Assembly (NCBI GenBank): GCA_003045865.1
Contig: PZPB01000024.1
Span: forward strand, 1 to 33,813
Reading direction: 5' to 3'
DNA length: 33,813 nucleotides
Source of the DNA: Bacteroidota bacterium
Lineage (GTDB): Bacteria > Bacteroidota > Bacteroidia > Flavobacteriales > Schleiferiaceae
Position 1 is the stretch's first letter. Each line of letters opens with the position of its first letter. The position numbers and the translations under genes are program-made. This document shows positions 1-7,591 of the stretch, one piece after another. The notes below the pieces were generated by a model. That model saw only the letters and a program-made list of their open reading frames with translations. It was not told the DNA's origin and did no database searches.

Positions 1-1
1 C

Positions 2-161
2 GAACAGCCGTGGTACGGTCGAAAAATAGTAATATTAACTTAGCGGAGTGTCATTTTTCTTAATGATGAATTACGCCGTTTTTGCGGGATTTGGTCGCTG
101 GTTAAAGGGTTCACAAAAAGCTACTTGGGAGCGAGCTAAAAGAGCCGAGTTAAAAAACTAA
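2..161 (+). CDS. Possible C-terminal end of an upstream membrane protein (glycosyltransferase-like), frame broken
   Basis: The first 42 bases are open in one frame (ends at a TAG at 40-42). A second frame, open from 39 to a TAA at 159-161, encodes a hydrophobic stretch followed by a basic tail (GRWLKGSQ, WERAKRAELKN). Hydrophobic segment plus W-x-x-AKR tail resembles, from memory, the C-termini of Bacteroidota family 2 glycosyltransferases. The two frames would join with a one-base shift near position 40, giving a continuous membrane helix. Only about 50 codons are visible, so a pseudogene end, an unrelated short frame of 32 codons from ATG 66, or coincidence are all possible. It ends 1 base before the next start codon. 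Confidence 0.3.
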
Positions 162-162
162 T

Positions 163-567
163 ATGCGTCACTATTTTCTGGGTTTTTTAGCTTTCTGCTT
201 TATTCCTTTTGCTTGCGCAGATGGGCTTGCAAAGGAAGAAATGCAGTCTAAAGCACAAGGTCTTTACCGCGGGAAAATATCCTTTGTCCAAGGCAAGCAA
301 TACATTGCTTTGGAACTAGGAGAAACTGGCCATTATAGCTTGAGCTATAGCCCTATTACAGATAGCACGAAGCTTGTTAAAGAAAATGGTGTTTACGTTT
401 TAGGCAAAGATGGAATTATTAATTTAGCCCGTCGCTCCATGTTTCTGCGTAACTTTAAGCTTTCACAAGATGATAAAATATTGTTGCTTAATTCGAGTGC
501 TAAACCCTATACCACTTATGCCGATTCGAGCTTTTATTTAAATAAGATTTCTAAAATTGCCGATTAG
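163..567 (+). CDS. Small secreted NlpE-like protein
   Basis: Encodes 134 aa with an N-terminal signal peptide (hydrophobic core about residues 4-16, likely cleavage after ACA at about 19). A single Cys in the signal region could suggest a lipobox, but the context is weak. The mature part has the pattern of NlpE-type small beta-barrels: a GLYRGK opening, alternating strands, a central KENGVYVLGKDGIINL strand pair and a closing DKILLLN strand. The CxxC that gives NlpE its copper/redox role is absent, so only a fold-level assignment is offered. It starts one base after the preceding frame ends and is 42 bases from the following TTG-started ATPase gene, so co-transcription is possible. A cell-envelope location is inferred from the signal peptide. 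Confidence 0.45.
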   Translation: MRHYFLGFLAFCFIPFACADGLAKEEMQSKAQGLYRGKISFVQGKQYIALELGETGHYSLSYSPITDSTKLVKENGVYVLGKDGIINLARRSMFLRNFKLSQDDKILLLNSSAKPYTTYADSSFYLNKISKIAD

Positions 568-609
568 TTTAAAGTCTATTTTTCCTACACTTATTAAATT
601 CAGATCCTT

Positions 610-2406
610 TTGACTACTGTAGACAAACGCCAAATTTTTTTAAATGAGGGCCGTATAACCATTGAGAAAAAGTTAATTTATTTCCGCAAGCGCATTCGCT
701 TAATCAGCAGTTTACGTGTGCTGATGGCTCTAATGGCAATTTTCTGTTTTTACGAGTACCTAAATCTTAGCCAGAATTGGCTTTGGTATTTAAGTCTAGT
801 CTTTTTGGCGGGCTTTATTTTCTTGGTGCGTTTCTATTTTAAATTCAAAGATAAATTTGCTTTAGAACTAGCCTTGCAAGGCGAGTATGAGATGGAAATC
901 AAATACTTAGCGGGGGAATTGCCGAATTTAGAGCATGAGGCGCAGATTGAACTTGAAAATCATCCTTTTGCCCAAGATCTTAACTTATTTGGTCGTCGCT
1001 CACTTTTTCATCATGTAAACCGCAGTTTTAGTAATGAGGGCAAAGTTTTACTGCAAAGTGATTTATCGGAACGGCAACCTTTAGCCGATGTTACTGAGCG
1101 CCAAAACTCTTTAAAAGAATTGGAAATTCATCCAGAATATATTTTGAAGTACCGCTCTTTAGGCCGCGGTATGGAAGAGAAAGGACCAAAAGTTAATGAT
1201 CTTATTGCCATTTGGCGCGAAGAACCTCTAAAAAGAATTTCGCTGCTTCTACGAATCATTATGATTGTAGGGCAGCTATTTGTGGCCTACGCGCTTTTCC
1301 AACTTATTTTCCAGCCCAGTGTGGAAACCTTCAAGGTTTTAAATTACGCCGTAGTCTTCAATTTGATGGTTACTTTTTCTCAGTTTAAGCATCTGCGTAA
1401 GCAACAACTTTTAGTAAGTAAGCTGAGCGATTCTATGGAGCGTTATGCTAATCTTATTGCACATTTAGAGCAGCATCCTTTTAGAAGCAAAGCTTTAACG
1501 GAGCAATTAAACAGTTTGGGAACAAGTTTTAAAGCATCGCAATCATTACGACAGTTAAGTGCTATTTTAAATTCGCTGGAGCAAATGGCGAATGTTTTTG
1601 TCTTGATATTCTTAAATGGCTTTTTTCATTATCACTTGCACCGCTTGCATAGCCTGGCCAAATGGAAGGAGAAATACGCAGCACATTTATCGCAGTGGCT
1701 GCAAGTAACGGCAAATTTTGAGCTCTATTCGTCCTATGCCAATTATGTGCAGAATCACCCTGATTTTCATTGGCCCACACAAAGCGAAATGCAAGTGTTA
1801 AAAGCGCAAAACTTGGCGCATCCTTTAATTCCAGCCACACAAAGGGTAGCTAATAGTTTCAGCTTTGACGACTTCCGGCAAATGATTTTAACGGGTAGTA
1901 ATATGAGCGGTAAAAGCACATTTTTACGCACTGTGGGCCTTAATTTGGTTTTAGCCAAAAGGGGGTTGACAGTTGCGGCGGATGATTTTACTTTTTACCC
2001 CTTCCAAGTTTTATGCAGCATGAATCCTTCCGATAATATTCACGAAAACACCTCTTACTTTCAGGCTGAGGTTATTCGCTTGAAGGGCTTGCTCGATAGT
2101 ATAAATGCCGAAAGAACTTCGCTATTATTATTGGATGAGATTTTGCGAGGTACCAATTCGGATGATAAAAAAGAAGGCACTCGTTTGTTTTTGAAGAAGA
2201 TAGCACAGCTCAATTGTATCGGCATCATTGCAACTCACGATATTGATATTTCCAATCTTAGCGAAAGCGCCGCCGATATTTTCGCGGCCTATTATTTCGA
2301 ATCTACCGTGAGTGGTGGCAACTTAAACTTCGATTATAAATTAAGACAAGGTGTTTGTTTAACGCCCAATGCCACTACATTACTGCGGAACTATGGCATA
2401 ATTTAA
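610..2406 (+). CDS. Membrane-anchored MutS-family ATPase
   Basis: Encodes 598 aa. The C-terminal third is a MutS ATPase domain: Walker A TGSNMSGKST at about residues 429-438, a Walker B LLLLDE at about 506-511 followed by the MutS-typical ILRGTNS, and an ATHDIDIS switch motif near 541. The N-terminal part is unlike classical MutS. It has no mismatch-recognition domain and instead carries hydrophobic helices at about 33-50, 58-75, 210-232 and 240-258. This architecture is common among Bacteroidota 'MutS-related' proteins whose function is unknown. A mismatch-repair role should not be assumed, because the DNA-reading domain is missing and the protein looks membrane-bound. TTG is chosen as start: the frame is closed by TAA at 595-597 and the first ATG lies inside the first helix. 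Mechanistically it is likely a dimeric ATP-driven clamp at the membrane (inference). Confidence 0.8.
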   Translation: MTTVDKRQIFLNEGRITIEKKLIYFRKRIRLISSLRVLMALMAIFCFYEYLNLSQNWLWYLSLVFLAGFIFLVRFYFKFKDKFALELALQGEYEMEIKYLAGELPNLEHEAQIELENHPFAQDLNLFGRRSLFHHVNRSFSNEGKVLLQSDLSERQPLADVTERQNSLKELEIHPEYILKYRSLGRGMEEKGPKVNDLIAIWREEPLKRISLLLRIIMIVGQLFVAYALFQLIFQPSVETFKVLNYAVVFNLMVTFSQFKHLRKQQLLVSKLSDSMERYANLIAHLEQHPFRSKALTEQLNSLGTSFKASQSLRQLSAILNSLEQMANVFVLIFLNGFFHYHLHRLHSLAKWKEKYAAHLSQWLQVTANFELYSSYANYVQNHPDFHWPTQSEMQVLKAQNLAHPLIPATQRVANSFSFDDFRQMILTGSNMSGKSTFLRTVGLNLVLAKRGLTVAADDFTFYPFQVLCSMNPSDNIHENTSYFQAEVIRLKGLLDSINAERTSLLLLDEILRGTNSDDKKEGTRLFLKKIAQLNCIGIIATHDIDISNLSESAADIFAAYYFESTVSGGNLNFDYKLRQGVCLTPNATTLLRNYGII

Positions 2407-2478
2407 GGACGTATATAATTTCCAGCGATGTAATAATAAGGCGAAGCACTATCTGTTATCAATGCTTAAGCTTTAGCG

Positions 2479-2486
2479 TACTTTCG
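2479..2486 (+). promoter_or_regulatory. Putative -7 promoter box of the MATE gene
   Basis: TACTTTCG matches the Bacteroidota -7 consensus TAnnTTTG at 7 of 8 positions and lies 8 bases before the start codon. A transcript starting about 7 bases downstream would be nearly leaderless. No convincing -33 TTG element was found. Confidence 0.45.
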
Positions 2487-2494
2487 CCAAAATT

Positions 2495-3865
2495 ATGTCA
2501 GGACACCTCGATTTCGGAAAAGCTCCTTTGAGTTTATTGCTTCGTAAGCAGGCCCTACCAGCTTCCATTGGTATTTTAGTTATGTCGGTTTATGGTATTA
2601 TCGATACCATTTTTGTAGGCCGCTATGTGGGTGCTTTGGGCATAGGTGCGATTACCGTGGTACTGCCCATTACTTTTTTAATTTCCAGCATTGGTATGGC
2701 CATTGGCATTGGTGGCTCATCGATTATATCGCGTTCTTTTGGAGAAGATAAGCCCGAAAAAGCAGTGCGGGTTTTTGGTAATCAAATAAGCTTAAGCCTT
2801 AGTTTGGCTTTGTTTTTTGTTTTGGTAGGTTGGTTTTTTCAAGATGGGGTTTTAAAAACCTTCGGTGGTAAAGGCGATATTTTAGAGCCCGCCATAGAAT
2901 ATTTTCGAATAATTTTAGTGGGTGTACCCTTTCTGGCTTGGGCCATGATGAGTAATACCGTCATTCGCGCCGAAGGTCATCCGCGTATCGCCATGTTTAC
3001 CATGATAGTGCCGGCCATTACTAACCTAATTCTCGATCCGCTTTTTATTATTGTTTTTGAGATGGGCTTGGCCGGAGCTGCTTGGGCGACTACAATATCC
3101 TACATTTCGAGTGCAATTTTCACCGCTTATTTTTTTATTTTCGGTCCTAGTAATATGTCACTTACGTGGATGTGTTTGAAACCTAAGAAGGCGATTATTA
3201 AAGAAATTACTTCCTTGGGTTCGGTTACTCTGGCAAGACAAGGCACTATCAGCGTGCTTTCAATTGTGCTTAATAATTCCTTGTATAGCTTTGGGGGAGA
3301 ACTGTCCCTAGCCGCTTACGGAATTGTTAGTCGGGTATTGATGTTTGCTAATTTTCCGGTACTAGGAATTTCCCAAGGTTTTTTGCCTATCGTTGGCTTT
3401 AACTTTGGAGCTAAAAAATTAGAGCGCGTTTCTGATGTTACACGCTTAGCCTTAAATACCGCGACTATAATTGCGGGATTTTTATTTTTGGGAATTATGA
3501 TTTTCACCCATCCTTTAGCTTCACTTTTCAGTAATGATCCCGCTTTACTGGAGCGCGCTGTTCCTGCTATTCGCATGGTGTTTTTAGCCACCCCTTTATT
3601 AGCGACTTCACTAATGGGATCGGCCTTTTTCCAAGCCATTGGTCAGGCTCGTTTAGCCATGATTTTAGCTTTGAGCAAGCAAGGCTTTTTATTAATTCCA
3701 TTATTGTTAATTCTCCCGCATTTCTTTGGCATTGAAGGCATCTGGATTTCTTTTCCTTTGGCAGATATAGGGGCGGCAATTATTGCTTTGCGTCAGCTCG
3801 CAAAAACGCCTTATGTGCAAATGCCCTGGCAAAAGAATAAACCAGGTGGCTTAAAATCGGAATAA
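2495..3865 (+). CDS. MATE family multidrug/Na+ antiporter
   Basis: Encodes 456 aa with about 12 hydrophobic segments and the two-bundle organisation of MATE exporters (two homologous six-helix halves, split near residue 235). The N-terminal helix carries the family-typical SVYGIIDTIFVGRYVG segment. The GxxGIGAITVVLPI stretch, a later AAYGIVSRVLMF helix and FLPIVGFNFGA are also recognisable MATE signatures of the MepA/DinF-like branch. Length is normal for the family (440-480 aa). It would sit in the inner membrane and export cationic drugs or metabolites using a Na+ or H+ gradient; substrate cannot be read from sequence. The gene appears intact and has its own -7 box. No terminator hairpin is visible before the insertion sequence that begins 68 bases downstream. 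Confidence 0.9.
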   Translation: MSGHLDFGKAPLSLLLRKQALPASIGILVMSVYGIIDTIFVGRYVGALGIGAITVVLPITFLISSIGMAIGIGGSSIISRSFGEDKPEKAVRVFGNQISLSLSLALFFVLVGWFFQDGVLKTFGGKGDILEPAIEYFRIILVGVPFLAWAMMSNTVIRAEGHPRIAMFTMIVPAITNLILDPLFIIVFEMGLAGAAWATTISYISSAIFTAYFFIFGPSNMSLTWMCLKPKKAIIKEITSLGSVTLARQGTISVLSIVLNNSLYSFGGELSLAAYGIVSRVLMFANFPVLGISQGFLPIVGFNFGAKKLERVSDVTRLALNTATIIAGFLFLGIMIFTHPLASLFSNDPALLERAVPAIRMVFLATPLLATSLMGSAFFQAIGQARLAMILALSKQGFLLIPLLLILPHFFGIEGIWISFPLADIGAAIIALRQLAKTPYVQMPWQKNKPGGLKSE

Positions 3866-3927
3866 AAAAAAGAGCTCGAAGGTTCTTGTTAAGGTGAATT
3901 TTATTTAAATCTAAAACGTCGATTCTC

Positions 3928-3933
3928 TAATTA
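3928..3933 (+). repeat. Target-site duplication TAATTA, left of the IS
   Basis: TAATTA directly precedes the left terminal repeat of the insertion sequence and is repeated directly after its right end at 4729-4734, the expected footprint of a 6-bp staggered insertion. Confidence 0.75.
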
Positions 3934-3975
3934 ACGTGAGTTCGATATAAAAAAGCAAAAGTTTTTGCAAAATAA

Positions 3976-4036
3976 AAGCAGTTATTTAGTATATTTAAGT
4001 TTTTGAATATCAAATATTTAAACTAAATAACTGCTT
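3976..4036. repeat. Perfect 15-bp inverted repeat inside the IS, upstream of the transposase
   Basis: AAGCAGTTATTTAGT at 3976-3990 is the exact reverse complement of 4022-4036, with an AT-rich 31-base loop. It lies between the left terminal repeat and the transposase start. It may act as a terminator blocking read-through into the transposase, or be a binding site. The role is inferred. Confidence 0.6.
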
Positions 4037-4042
4037 AGGCTT

Positions 4043-4717
4043 TTAAAGGATAAAGTCACTGAGATTTTATGCATGACAGACGATTTCTGCAAAGAAATGG
4101 ATCGGGTCATAGATCAAAATTCAATCGTAGAAGATGCCGGTAAAGCGAGACGCAAGAAACCTAGTAGAATGTCAGGTGTTAGCTTAGAACTAGCATGATT
4201 CTCTTTCATTTAAAGGGATACCGCTGCCTAAAGCACTTTTATTTTAATCATATCACCCAGCATATACGGGATGATTTTTCGCAAACTGTCTCCTACAATC
4301 GTTTCGTGAAGCTTCAAAAGAAATGTATTCTCCACATGGTCTTATTCCTACAGACCTGTTGCGTGGGTCAGTGCTCGGGTATTTCTTTTATGGAATCTAC
4401 TGTAATCAAATCTGTCAACCCAAGCGAGAAAAGCAGAACAAGGTCTTCAAAGGCATCGCTTCTAAGGGGCGCAGCACAATGGGTTGGTTCTTTGGTTTTA
4501 AGCTACACATCATCATTAATGAGCGCGGAGAAATCATTGATTTTTTGATCACCCGAGGCAATGTGGATGACAGAAAGCCCCTAAAAGACATGAGTTTCCA
4601 TGATAAAATTATTTGGGAAGCTTTTTGGAGACCGCGGGTATCTTGGAAAAGACCTTTACAGAGGAGCTTTTTGTTAATGGTATTCACCTCCTTTCAGCGA
4701 TTGAGCTAAACTTATAA
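4043..4717 (+). pseudogene. IS982-family transposase, frameshifted and truncated
   Basis: The protein can be pieced together across at least four frame changes. Segment 1 (about 4047-4180) reads DKVTEILCMTDDFCKEMD and RRKKPSRMS. Segment 2 (4195-4410) reads MILFHLKGYRCLKHFYFNHI, QTVSYNRFVKLQKK and GISFMESTVIK. Segment 3 (about 4415-4605) reads REKQNKVFKGIASKG, GWFFGFKLHIIINERGE and GNVDDRKPLKDMSFHDKI. Segments 4 and 5 (to 4717) read LFGKLFGDRGYLGKDLYR and ELFVNGIHLL in two further frames. The order and motifs match IS982 transposases (DDE type). The conserved Asp expected in the SFMDST motif is Glu here. The C-terminal part containing the last catalytic Glu is deleted, so the enzyme cannot be active. 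Confidence 0.85.
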
Positions 4718-4728
4718 CGAACTCACAT

Positions 4729-4734
4729 TAATTA
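4729..4734 (+). repeat. Target-site duplication TAATTA, right of the IS
   Basis: Direct copy of the six bases at 3928-3933, immediately outside the right terminal repeat. Confidence 0.75.
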
Positions 4735-4749
4735 GGGACCATAAACAGT

Positions 4750-4829
4750 AATAAGGGCCTGGGAAAGATTATTAATTAAGGGCTAAAAAAATGTTTCCAA
4801 TAAATTAATAATCCATACCAGGCCTTATT
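4750..4829. repeat. 80-bp nested inverted repeat (long hairpin)
   Basis: Outer arms AATAAGGGCCTGG (4750-4762) and CCAGGCCTTATT (4818-4829) pair with one bulged G. Inner arms GATTATTAATT (4767-4777) and AATTAATAATC (4803-4813) pair perfectly, leaving a 25-base loop. The right arm runs into a T-rich stretch. It sits 16 bases beyond the IS target duplication and 120 bases upstream of the DUF4105 gene. It may be a terminator, a small palindromic repeat element or a structured RNA; only the pairing is directly visible. Confidence 0.6.
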
Positions 4830-4937
4830 TTCGTCGGCCCTCTAAAGCTACTGCTCATTTCGTGTTTTTTTTATAAAAAATCTTGGGCAATAGTTTTTTG
4901 TTAAACTTACTTTAGTTTTAGATTCAACTCAGCTTAG

Positions 4938-4944
4938 TACCTTG
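4938..4944 (+). promoter_or_regulatory. Weak -7 promoter-like box before the DUF4105 gene
   Basis: TACCTTG, a one-base-short version of TAnnTTTG, ends five bases before the ATG at 4950. A second candidate is TACTTTAG further upstream (about 4908). Neither has a clear -33 partner. Confidence 0.3.
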
Positions 4945-4949
4945 CTGCC

Positions 4950-6158
4950 ATGAAAAAACTCCTTCTTTTTTTCCTTTTGCCAGTGCTTCTCAGCGCGCAA
5001 ATACAGCTCAGCGAGAAAGCGGAAATTAGTTTAATTACTTGCGGACCAACCCAAACAGAGCTCTACTCGGCCTTCGGACATTCGGCTCTGCGAGTGTACG
5101 ATCCGATGAAGCAATTGGATTTGGTTTTTAATTATGGAGTATTTGATTTTGATCAGCCTAATTTTTACCTCAATTTCACCCGCGGTAATTTACTCTATAA
5201 ATTGTCAGTAGGACATTTTCCTTCTTTTCGGGCTTATTATATTTCCGAAGATCGATTTCTGCACGAGCAAATACTAAATCTTGACTCCACCCAAAAACAA
5301 GCCTATTTCAACTTTTTACAATGGAACGCACGTCCCGAAAATGCTGATTACCTCTACGATTACTTTTATGATAATTGTGCGACCCGCATTCGCGATGGCC
5401 TCTTAAAAGTTTTGCAAAAGGATATTAAAATTGATTCTAATTATACGGAAGGAGGCGAGACCATTCGCGCCCTCTGCGATATGTATTTGCAGGATCAGCG
5501 TTGGGGCGATTTAGGAATCGATATTTGTCTGGGTCTTCCGATGGATAAAAAAGTGGGCACCTGGGAATATATGTTTCTACCCGATTATTTAGAAGAAGCT
5601 TTTAGCGCCACTCAAATTAAAAGTACCGATACTAGCAACTGGAAACCTTTGGTTAAAAAGCATAATGTATTATACACGGCCAAGTCCACTGCTGTAGATA
5701 CGCCATTAATTAGTCCTTTCGTAGCGGGTGCTCTTATGCTGTTAATAGCTCTCTTTTTCACAATGTGGTCTTACCAAGATCCGCGTAAAGCGAGGTTTTT
5801 CGACCTTTTCCTCTTTTTGGTTTTTGGGCTCATCGGGCTTTTATTAATTGTTTTATGGTTTTTCACCAATCATCAAGCGGCCGCTAATAATTTAAATGTG
5901 CTAATCTTTCTCCCTACGCATCTGCTTTTAGCGATTGCCCTATTTAAAAAGAAATGGTCGCGCTTTACGCAGAAGTTATTGCAGTTCACCCCTTACTATT
6001 ATGCAATTTTACTAGCAGTTTGGATATGGCTCCCACAAGATTTGCATTTGTCTTTTATGCCCCTTTGTGCCGCGATTATTTTAAGGACTTGGCATTTGTC
6101 CTACAAAGACAAAAGGATTAGAAACCTGAGGTCTAATTTTACATCGAAGTCTGGTTAG
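4950..6158 (+). CDS. DUF4105 / Lnb N-terminal domain membrane protein
   Basis: Encodes 402 aa. A signal peptide (about 1-16) leads to a DUF4105 domain (about 20-215), the family now named for the periplasmic domain of Lnb, the lipoprotein N-acyltransferase described in Bacteroides. The two diagnostic motifs are present: FGHSALRV with His44 and YDNCATR with Cys143, the likely catalytic pair of a thiol enzyme. The C-terminal half (about 245-385) has about five hydrophobic segments, so the domain is tethered to the inner membrane and faces the periplasm. A role in lipoprotein acylation or another acyl/peptidyl transfer is plausible from family membership, but the exact reaction is inferred, as several DUF4105 paralogues usually coexist in one genome. 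The stop overlaps the convergent outer-membrane gene by 4 bases. Confidence 0.8.
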   Translation: MKKLLLFFLLPVLLSAQIQLSEKAEISLITCGPTQTELYSAFGHSALRVYDPMKQLDLVFNYGVFDFDQPNFYLNFTRGNLLYKLSVGHFPSFRAYYISEDRFLHEQILNLDSTQKQAYFNFLQWNARPENADYLYDYFYDNCATRIRDGLLKVLQKDIKIDSNYTEGGETIRALCDMYLQDQRWGDLGIDICLGLPMDKKVGTWEYMFLPDYLEEAFSATQIKSTDTSNWKPLVKKHNVLYTAKSTAVDTPLISPFVAGALMLLIALFFTMWSYQDPRKARFFDLFLFLVFGLIGLLLIVLWFFTNHQAAANNLNVLIFLPTHLLLAIALFKKKWSRFTQKLLQFTPYYYAILLAVWIWLPQDLHLSFMPLCAAIILRTWHLSYKDKRIRNLRSNFTSKSG

Positions 6159-7273
6159 AATGCTTCACCGATAAAAAAGTAGAACCCGGGCCCTTCGGCG
6201 GTAAAAGCAAAATCGAGGCGGGTGTAAATGTCTTTTTTGGGGAAAATCAAAAACCGCAAACCGGCACCGCCAGTCAGTAGCATTTTATGTATGGCCAGCT
6301 CATCCCAATTTTGGTAAACGCTTCCGCTAGATGCGAAAACTGTTGCACCCCATCTTTTAGAAAAAGGAAAAGGTAAAATGCGATATTCGGCCTGAAAAGC
6401 CACCAGATTATTGGCCCGATAGCGACCATAGTAATAACCGCGCATTATACTCTCGCCTCCCAAAAGTGACAACATATTAAAAGGGGCCTGCCCATTAATA
6501 AACTGACCGAGCGCTTGTAAGGCAAGAACTTGATTAGAACCTAAGTCGTGGTACCAGCGGTTATCGCTTAAAACACTATTGAAGTTAAAATCGGAGCCAG
6601 TCGTCTTATTGTAATTGAGAAAGCTGAGCTCTGCGAAGGCTCCTTTTCGCTCGTTAAGAACATTATGGCGACTATCGTAAACTAGAGAAAGGCCTAATCC
6701 TAAATTAAAACTGCCATTTGCACCAGAAGGTGAGGTAGTAAGTTCATCTTGCCAAATAAAATTACTCTTGGCCAAATATTGCAGGTCGGTATAAATGCCA
6801 CCATACCAGTAGCCGCTAATTTGCCTCAAGAAATGTTCTTTTAGTAGTAGATAATTAGCATCAACTAATGCTAAAGGTTCACGGGGCGTATTTTGTCCTA
6901 TGCCATGGTAAAAAAGCGGGAAAACCTGATATCGCAATTTACCCAATAACATATATTTATCCTTGTCTCCGTAGTTGGCATGGTCAAGCCAGATGCCAAA
7001 TTGATTTTCTAGGGTATAAAAACCAAAAGCACTAATTTCACTGAGGCGATTGCGTAGGTCGTTATTAGCATAATAAAGGTATAAACTAGCCATGCCAAAC
7101 TCCCACTGTGTTTCGGGAGAGAAAGCTATGGTAGGATAGGCTAAAAAACTGGGTTTGCCATCACTTGCTTCTTCACTATTAAAATTCTTTAAATAGCGAT
7201 CTAGCCGTGACTGTGCCTTTACAGGAGATAAGTTAAAACTTAAAGAGAAAAGGAGAATCAATGAAATTCTCAC
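6155..7273 (-). CDS. BamA/TamA-family outer-membrane beta-barrel protein
   Basis: Encodes 372 aa with a signal peptide (about 1-20, VKAQ cleavage region). Alternating aromatic/polar strands fill the whole mature part, which ends in an aromatic residue (FYFFIGEAF) as expected for an outer-membrane barrel. Family-typical features of Omp85/BamA-like barrels are YDSRHNVLNERKGAFAELSF, then GGESIMRGYYYGRYR, which resembles the conserved RGY(Y) substrate-exit/L6 motif, and later a GGAGLRFLIF strand. There are no POTRA domains, so it is a barrel-only member rather than the essential BamA. Many Bacteroidota carry several such proteins of unknown cargo. Nine bases separate it from the upstream GNAT gene on the same strand, so the two are probably one transcript. 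Confidence 0.8.
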   Translation of the reverse strand: MRISLILLFSLSFNLSPVKAQSRLDRYLKNFNSEEASDGKPSFLAYPTIAFSPETQWEFGMASLYLYYANNDLRNRLSEISAFGFYTLENQFGIWLDHANYGDKDKYMLLGKLRYQVFPLFYHGIGQNTPREPLALVDANYLLLKEHFLRQISGYWYGGIYTDLQYLAKSNFIWQDELTTSPSGANGSFNLGLGLSLVYDSRHNVLNERKGAFAELSFLNYNKTTGSDFNFNSVLSDNRWYHDLGSNQVLALQALGQFINGQAPFNMLSLLGGESIMRGYYYGRYRANNLVAFQAEYRILPFPFSKRWGATVFASSGSVYQNWDELAIHKMLLTGGAGLRFLIFPKKDIYTRLDFAFTAEGPGFYFFIGEAF

Positions 7274-7281
7274 ATGTGAAT

Positions 7282-7566
7282 TTATAAGTGTATCCCAACA
7301 GGAAGCATTGGTTTTAACTCAGGGTGAGCCTTAAAGTGATCTTTCACAAACCGGGTCATTGGAACAACTCGCATGCCTGTTTCTCCAATTTTCGCAAGAG
7401 TAAGAACCAACATTTCTTCGGCTCTGCCGTCATCTTTAAATTTTTTCGGAAAGTCGCAGCGAGTTAAAAAGTATTTACGCTCTTGAATTTGGTATTCAAT
7501 TATGGCTAAGCGTTCACCCACACGAACTTCAAAATGACGCATCTCTTGATTGTCGATAACTTCCAT
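7282..7566 (-). CDS. YjdJ-type small GNAT N-acetyltransferase
   Basis: Encodes 94 aa, matching the short acetyltransferase family typified by YjdJ (Acetyltransf_CG). It has an N-terminal strand pair (RHFEVRVGERLAIIEYQI), a central charged turn where the acetyl-CoA loop would lie (FKDDGRAEEMLVLTLAKIGE), and the closing VVPMTRFVKDHFKAHPE helix. In this family the last segment typically reads VxPxCxFVxxYxxxHPE, so here Cys is replaced by Thr. The family's acceptor is unknown. The -7 box at 7584-7591 gives a short leader. It precedes the barrel gene with a 9-base gap. Confidence 0.75.
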   Translation of the reverse strand: MEVIDNQEMRHFEVRVGERLAIIEYQIQERKYFLTRCDFPKKFKDDGRAEEMLVLTLAKIGETGMRVVPMTRFVKDHFKAHPELKPMLPVGIHL

Positions 7567-7583
7567 AATTCTTCTTTAGTTGA

Positions 7584-7591
7584 CAAAAGTA
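7584..7591 (-). promoter_or_regulatory. -7 promoter box of the GNAT/barrel transcript
   Basis: On the minus strand the sequence reads TACTTTTG, a perfect match to TAnnTTTG, 17 bases before the GNAT start codon. No clear -33 element. Confidence 0.5.

Larger units (their letters stand above)
3934..4728 (+). mobile_element. Degenerate IS982-family insertion sequence (795 bp)
   Basis: The element begins ACGTGAGTTCGATATAA and ends, read inward on the opposite strand, ATGTGAGTTCGTTATAA, a terminal inverted repeat with a 17-base core and 3 mismatches. It is flanked by a 6-bp direct repeat TAATTA (3928-3933, 4729-4734). Inside is a frameshifted transposase with IS982-type sequence (KVFKGIASKGRSTMGWFFGFKLH, followed by GNVDDRKPLKD). 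Intact IS982 members are about 1 kb, so roughly 200 bp of the 3' part of the gene is missing. Both ends remain recognisable, so the element could still be mobilised in trans by a related transposase (inference). Confidence 0.85.

Noticed and set aside
4195-4709. Two overlapping small hypothetical proteins
   Set aside because: Both are fragments, in alternate frames, of one decayed IS982 transposase.
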